From Tipula vernalis (taxonomy: Eukaryota; Arthropoda; Insecta; Diptera; Tipulidae), in assembly GCA_958295665.1 (NCBI GenBank), contig OY282560.1, positions 255,607,368-255,671,367 on the forward strand: a stretch of 64,000 bases of DNA, read 5' to 3'. The position numbers and the translations under genes are program-made. Numbering within the stretch: position 1 is the stretch's first letter; every line of letters starts with the position of its first letter. The notes beneath the pieces are model-generated. The model was not told where the DNA came from. It saw only the letters and a program-made list of their open reading frames with translations, and did no database searches. This document shows, piece after piece, positions 59,816 through 64,000 of this stretch.

Positions 59816-59905
59816 GCTGTTATTCACTCAGACGATTTACGACACTCGCCTATCGGCTCGTGTCGGTAAACTTCATCTTCGTGAATAGCAGCTATCATTA
59901 TATGC
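59815..59905. repeat. Imperfect inverted repeat at the broken end of the gypsy element
   Basis: GCTGTTATTCAC (59816) and GTGAATAGCAGC (about 59882) pair, with GACACTCGCC / GGCTCGTGTC inside. The integrase text stops exactly where this begins, so it may be a small foldback that inserted with a deletion, or it may mark the break. Confidence 0.5.
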
Positions 59906-60930
59906 TCTTTGAATAATATACTATTATTTCATAAAATTGCATTTTTCAGAAATTGTGTATTACTGTAATTCTATAAACCGAATTAGTTCATTCACATCAT
60001 GTATGATTTTATATATCATACACGCGTGTTTTTCTTTTAACGCCTAAAATTATGTAAATTATATGTGTACATGGTTGATTTTTATGTGCATGGTTTACAA
60101 TTAAGAGTATGTATATTGATTTTATGTTCATGATTTACAATGAAGAGTATATGTGGCGAGTGATTCACAACACACAACTTGGTGGTTTTTTAAACTTTCA
60201 TTTTTAAATTGTGTGTGATTTTCGGTATTCCTAAATTAAAAAACGAAAAGTACAGGTGATATAGTCCAGTTAATCTGTAAAAAAGATTAAAAATGGGAAA
60301 TCGATTAGTTCGGAACACCCTTAAAATGGGAAAACACTCTTAATTTCTATCTACTTTTTAATTATTTTACAAATTGTCAACTTTTTCAACGTAGCATTTT
60401 TATTTAACGCGACCAAATATGAAATGTTCAACTTCTGGTGGAAACAATGAGCTTGCCAGGTTAAACATAAAAAAAACCGATTTTTTTGCTAATTTACTTA
60501 TACTTTTAATTCAATTATTTCTTTCGGTTATTTAACCAAATATAATTATTGAACAATTAAATTAACAATTTTCAGTTCATTTTAACATTTAAAATTATGA
60601 CAATTAGTTTTAGACTAATTTGAAAAAAAAAAAACAAACAAATAATATAAAATTAAATAGTTAAAATATTTTTTATGTATACTATTGTTATAATGTATTT
60701 AAAATATTTGTAGTTTTTTTATATAGAACAAAGATTTCTATCGGTTTGTAATATACAAAATACTTTTATTACGAAGAGCGAAATTATCAAGAATTTTGCA
60801 AGTTCAGTTTCGATCTGAATGAGAATTATGAAAAATTTAATTTTTTTTTCCATCTCATGCTATAGCGACTTAATTGTTAATTGCAGATACATTTTTTAGT
60901 GCATTAATACAAAACAAAAAGATAGCCAAT
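59906..60930. other. Intergenic DNA, no recognised gene
   Basis: An imperfect direct repeat of about 45 bp (CATGGTTTACAATTAAGAGTATGT and CATGATTTACAATGAAGAGTATAT) lies at 60069-60155. Positions 60770-60890 are related to 13790-13920. Confidence 0.4.
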
Positions 60931-60939
60931 ACTAATAAT

Positions 60940-61300
60940 TGGAAATGGGGTGATTTCGAATTCCGAGTTTTAACTTAAGCGACAAGTTTTCAATATTATT
61001 TAAGCCCAGTGATGTGTGGTATTTTCATAACTTCGATATAAGATGAACGTGTCGGATCGTTCTCCTGATAAATTTCGAAACAATCTTTAATTCCAAGCTT
61101 TAAACACTCCAAGGGTTAAAAAGCTTGGAATCAAATTTTTCTTGAGAAATCGGTCCATATTTCCGTCTGATATATACCCCCACGCCATTTCATCATGTCC
61201 ACATTCATGTTTCACTGCATATTTTACAGAACTATATTTTCGGCCGAATTCAGTTATTGATGCGAATCGATTACTAATAATAAACTTTATCATTAAAATT
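60940..61300 (-). pseudogene. Tc1-like transposase fragment
   Basis: The minus strand reads a shrunken Tc1 catalytic domain: AVKHECGHDEMAWGYIS (family HGGG...MVWG), LKKNLIPS, LGIKDCFEIYQENDP (family QDNDPKH, second Asp), SSYIEVM, and after a gap NNIENLSLKL (family NPIENLW). The order is right, but internal segments are deleted and the first and third catalytic positions are not visible. No termini found. Confidence 0.7.
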
Positions 61301-63240
61301 TACAAAAATAATTACATAAAACTAGATTAAGAAACGCTTAAGAAGAATAGTTTTCAATTTTGCTACAAAATAAAATATTTTCAAAACTTTTACAACGATT
61401 TTCTTAAAATGCATTTTCTTTCGTTATGTAAATCAAGTTACGTATGGCAGCGTTGAATTTATTGAATATTAGTCCATCATCCCATTTGGGATTCGAAGCC
61501 AAAAATATTAAAGTTACTCTCATCTGAGAATATAATATAATGCTGAAGAGTACACCTTAACCGTGTTTTTTTACATTATTGTTATGAATAAGTTATTTTT
61601 ATCTCGCGTTTCTGCCATAGAAATTGGCACTTCGTAAAAGACCTCGCAAGGTCTCGGCATGAACTATTCAGTCATAAAGATTTTTCTAACTCAACTGTAC
61701 TCACATTGAATATTGGATTGAATATTTGCCTGGAACTTGATTTGGTTTATTTTAATCCTGCCATTTCGATTATATAGTTTGAGAACATGTTGGATTATTG
61801 TAGAACTGTTTATTTGAAACTGTATTTTTTGATGTTAACATTAAATCAGCATAACCGAATGAGTATTTCCTGCATATTCAATAGGCAAATCAACTGTGAA
61901 AAAATTGTTATTTCACAATAAAAAAAAACGTATTAAACGTTACATATCCTCATACCGAAATTATGAATTTCGTTAATATGTATTTTTACATTTTGAAATG
62001 CTGCGAGTTGGTTGAAGAAAATGTGAACTCATGGATTTTCAATTTTGTAATGGGCGATTACATTTCCTTAAATGCATTTCCGGATGTGTATGATTGGTCG
62101 TTTTTTATGCTTGTCATAATATCGACAATATGTTGAGTGAATTCTATCGAAACATTAATTTATAGGTATGGAGAGATTCATTCCTAGGATGACAGCTTCA
62201 AGTACAAAAAAGGAACCGTGGTATAATAATGACTTGATAAATCCAAAAATAGAAGGGGCGAGGCTCACAAAAAATATAAATTACATCCTAATTGCATAAG
62301 AAGTATATATGGTATATAGGCTTATCCATTACTATTATAAAAAATCCGGTCTCTGGTGTGACCACCACACTACTTTCTTATACTTACATTATATTTATAT
62401 GTACATACATACCCACAGACATCATTTAGAAACGAATACAGCGCTGTGTTTATGTATTAATGTTTCATAGCATAAATATAAAACAACAAAATAAAAAAAA
62501 AAAAATTTTGTCATTTCAAATGCGTTTTTCTGTGAATATTTTGTTTTCATAGCAAATATGATATTTTTAATAATGCCAATGCATAAATACATTTTACTCA
62601 AAATTGGATAAAGATAGAACAAAAATGCAAGAACATTTTTTCTTAAGATTATTGTTTCCTATAATTTTTATTTAAAAACTTTTTCCATATCTCTTTTATT
62701 TTCTCCAATAATTCACAATGTTTAATTTTAATGTTACATAAGTAAACATCCTCTTCCGGTTGTGCGATTATTCTGGAAATCGAATCAGCTCTTCGCATAG
62801 TTAATAAACTTTTAAATATGAAGTTTCATAGTCCTGTCTTTGCTCGTTTTTAAGATAATGATCATTCAGACACACATCCACACACACAGACGTCATTACG
62901 AAAATAGTCACAACGTGATTCAGGGGACCCCAAAACATGTATTTCCATCAAAATCTCGCAACCGAAATTTTTCATGATTCCTATACTTCCTTGATACTAT
63001 TGTATAAGAAAGTAAAAAAAACCGGGCGCACGCATTTTATTCACCAATTTAGCTGTAACTTTTTTTAAGAAAATTAGTCGATGAAAAATGGATTTTCCTA
63101 AAATTTGACCCCTGGCCCACCCTTCTCGAGCTATAATTTTTTGAAGTTAAGAAATTGAGTGATTTTAGGCTAATAAATAGGTAACTATTCTACTTAGGTT
63201 GCTTTGTTTTTAAAGGTATAGGCCTCATTCTCTCCGTTTT
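61301..63240. other. Intergenic DNA, no recognised gene
   Basis: Positions 62870-63020 (CACACATCCACACACACAGACG, then TTCATGATTCCTATACTT and AAGAAAGTAAAAAA) resemble 36690-36860 in word order, suggesting one dispersed repeat family. No coding region seen. Confidence 0.4.
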
Positions 63241-63248
63241 CTCGCCCC

Positions 63249-63783
63249 ACTACGTTATAATTTTTTCAAAACACCTAATACGAGTAGCTCGTTAAAAAAA
63301 ATCAGGAGTAGTAACGTACGTTTTAATTCAGTATTTCACAAATATCTCAGTTTCTGTTTATCATATTAAAAAAAAAAGTATGTACCACTTTATTTATTAT
63401 GAGTTTGCCCTTAAATCTAACATTTTTAAAATTATAAGTAAATAGGTATAAGTTTAGTAGTAGATGTAAATTAATTTGCACCTTTGTTCATCAAGGAGAC
63501 ACAACTGTGAATTTTTTCTATATTTTAACAGTGTTGAACCTTCTATTGAGCTTTTACTTGTGCGTCTGAACTTCGCTATTTAGTGTTCATAATGATCTAT
63601 ATAATATCAAAATTGATCTGAGAGATTTTAATTAATTTATTGTAATATTAATTTAAAAATGTTCGATTTAAAGGCAAACTCAAAATAAATAAAGTGGTAC
63701 ATACTTACCAGAATTAAAACGTACGTTACTACCCCTGATTTTTTTTAACGAGTTATTAGGTGTTTAAAAAAAAAATTATAAGG
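63249..63783. mobile_element. 535-bp foldback element
   Basis: Left arm 63249-63428 and right arm 63655-63783 are reverse complements with small gaps: CACCTAATACGAGTAGCTCG / CGAGTTATTAGGTG, AGTAACGTACGTTTTAATTC / GAATTAAAACGTACGTTACT, and GTATGTACCACTTTATTTAT / ATAAATAAAGTGGTACATAC. An unpaired middle separates them. Noncoding. Confidence 0.7.
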
Positions 63784-64000
63784 CAGTTATTATCTCAATA
63801 TCCAAATAAGTATACCATGGGGTGTTGTGAGAATAAAACGATGAGCTTCCTTCCAAAAGTTAGTGCCGTTCGAAGAAAAACGAGAAAAATTACAGAGGTG
63901 TGAATATTACGATTTCCGAAAAATTGGGTGCATTCAAACGCTTGTACCTAACTTTAAAGGTTTTTAAATAAATTAAATGTGGTTCAAAAATTTATAAAGG

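Noticed and set aside
1..64000. CRISPR arrays, tRNA or rRNA genes, bacterial-type operons
   Set aside because: None seen. Repeats are inverted-repeat transposons, not regularly spaced arrays, and the genes have eukaryotic introns.

Overview
The window looks like AT-rich insect nuclear DNA. It holds one conserved cellular gene with GT-AG introns, and otherwise remnants of insect-type mobile elements: jockey-like, RTE-like and Ty3/gypsy retroelements; mariner, Tc1-like, piggyBac-like, two PIF/Harbinger types and P-like transposons; and many short inverted-repeat elements. I saw no bacterial operons, rRNA, tRNA or CRISPR. The insect order cannot be fixed from this sequence alone.

The cellular gene is mesh, on the minus strand. 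It encodes a septate-junction membrane protein with a signal peptide, NIDO, IPT, AMOP, vWD and sushi domains, a membrane helix and a cytoplasmic tail. Eight exons between 31176 and 24030 join in phase to give about 1404 residues, ending in the PDZ-ligand-like residues STEV. A second, phase-compatible terminal exon lies 21.8 kb further downstream at 3091-2931. It encodes a different membrane helix and a tail of about 20 residues, giving a predicted 1210-residue isoform. Positions 3092 to about 24000 are therefore intron for the short form.

Layout: 1-415, edge of a broken PIF/Harbinger transposase; 2931-3091, alternative mesh exon; 4750-5200, RTE-like LINE scrap; 6.0-9.4 kb, foldback elements and a head-to-head pair of inverted-repeat elements; 9.76-10.25 kb, dead mariner; 11.5-13.4 kb, short elements; 13.8-19.45 kb, a cluster of inverted repeats with two datable insertions and a decayed copy of a cellular gene; 19.65-22.16 kb, dead jockey-like LINE; 24.0-31.2 kb, main body of mesh; 31.87-33.91 kb, an old 2-kb foldback just upstream of mesh; 37.76-40.35 kb, near-complete but dead piggyBac-like element; 42.6-44.1 kb, short TIR elements; 45.3-47.8 kb, a Harbinger-type element whose two genes interleave on opposite strands; 47.8-49.4 kb, a short element with a 7-bp target duplication and a P-like transposase scrap; 53.2 kb, a 7-bp-TSD element; 55.4-59.8 kb, a broken gypsy element with a 5' LTR; 60.9-61.3 kb, a Tc1-like scrap; 63.2-63.8 kb, another foldback.

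Only mesh appears intact. No transposase or polymerase here is readable end to end. I found no undescribed multigene system. The most informative features are the remote alternative mesh terminal exon, the interleaved Harbinger genes, the reciprocal empty sites in the 15-19 kb repeat, and the recurrence of 7-bp target duplications.
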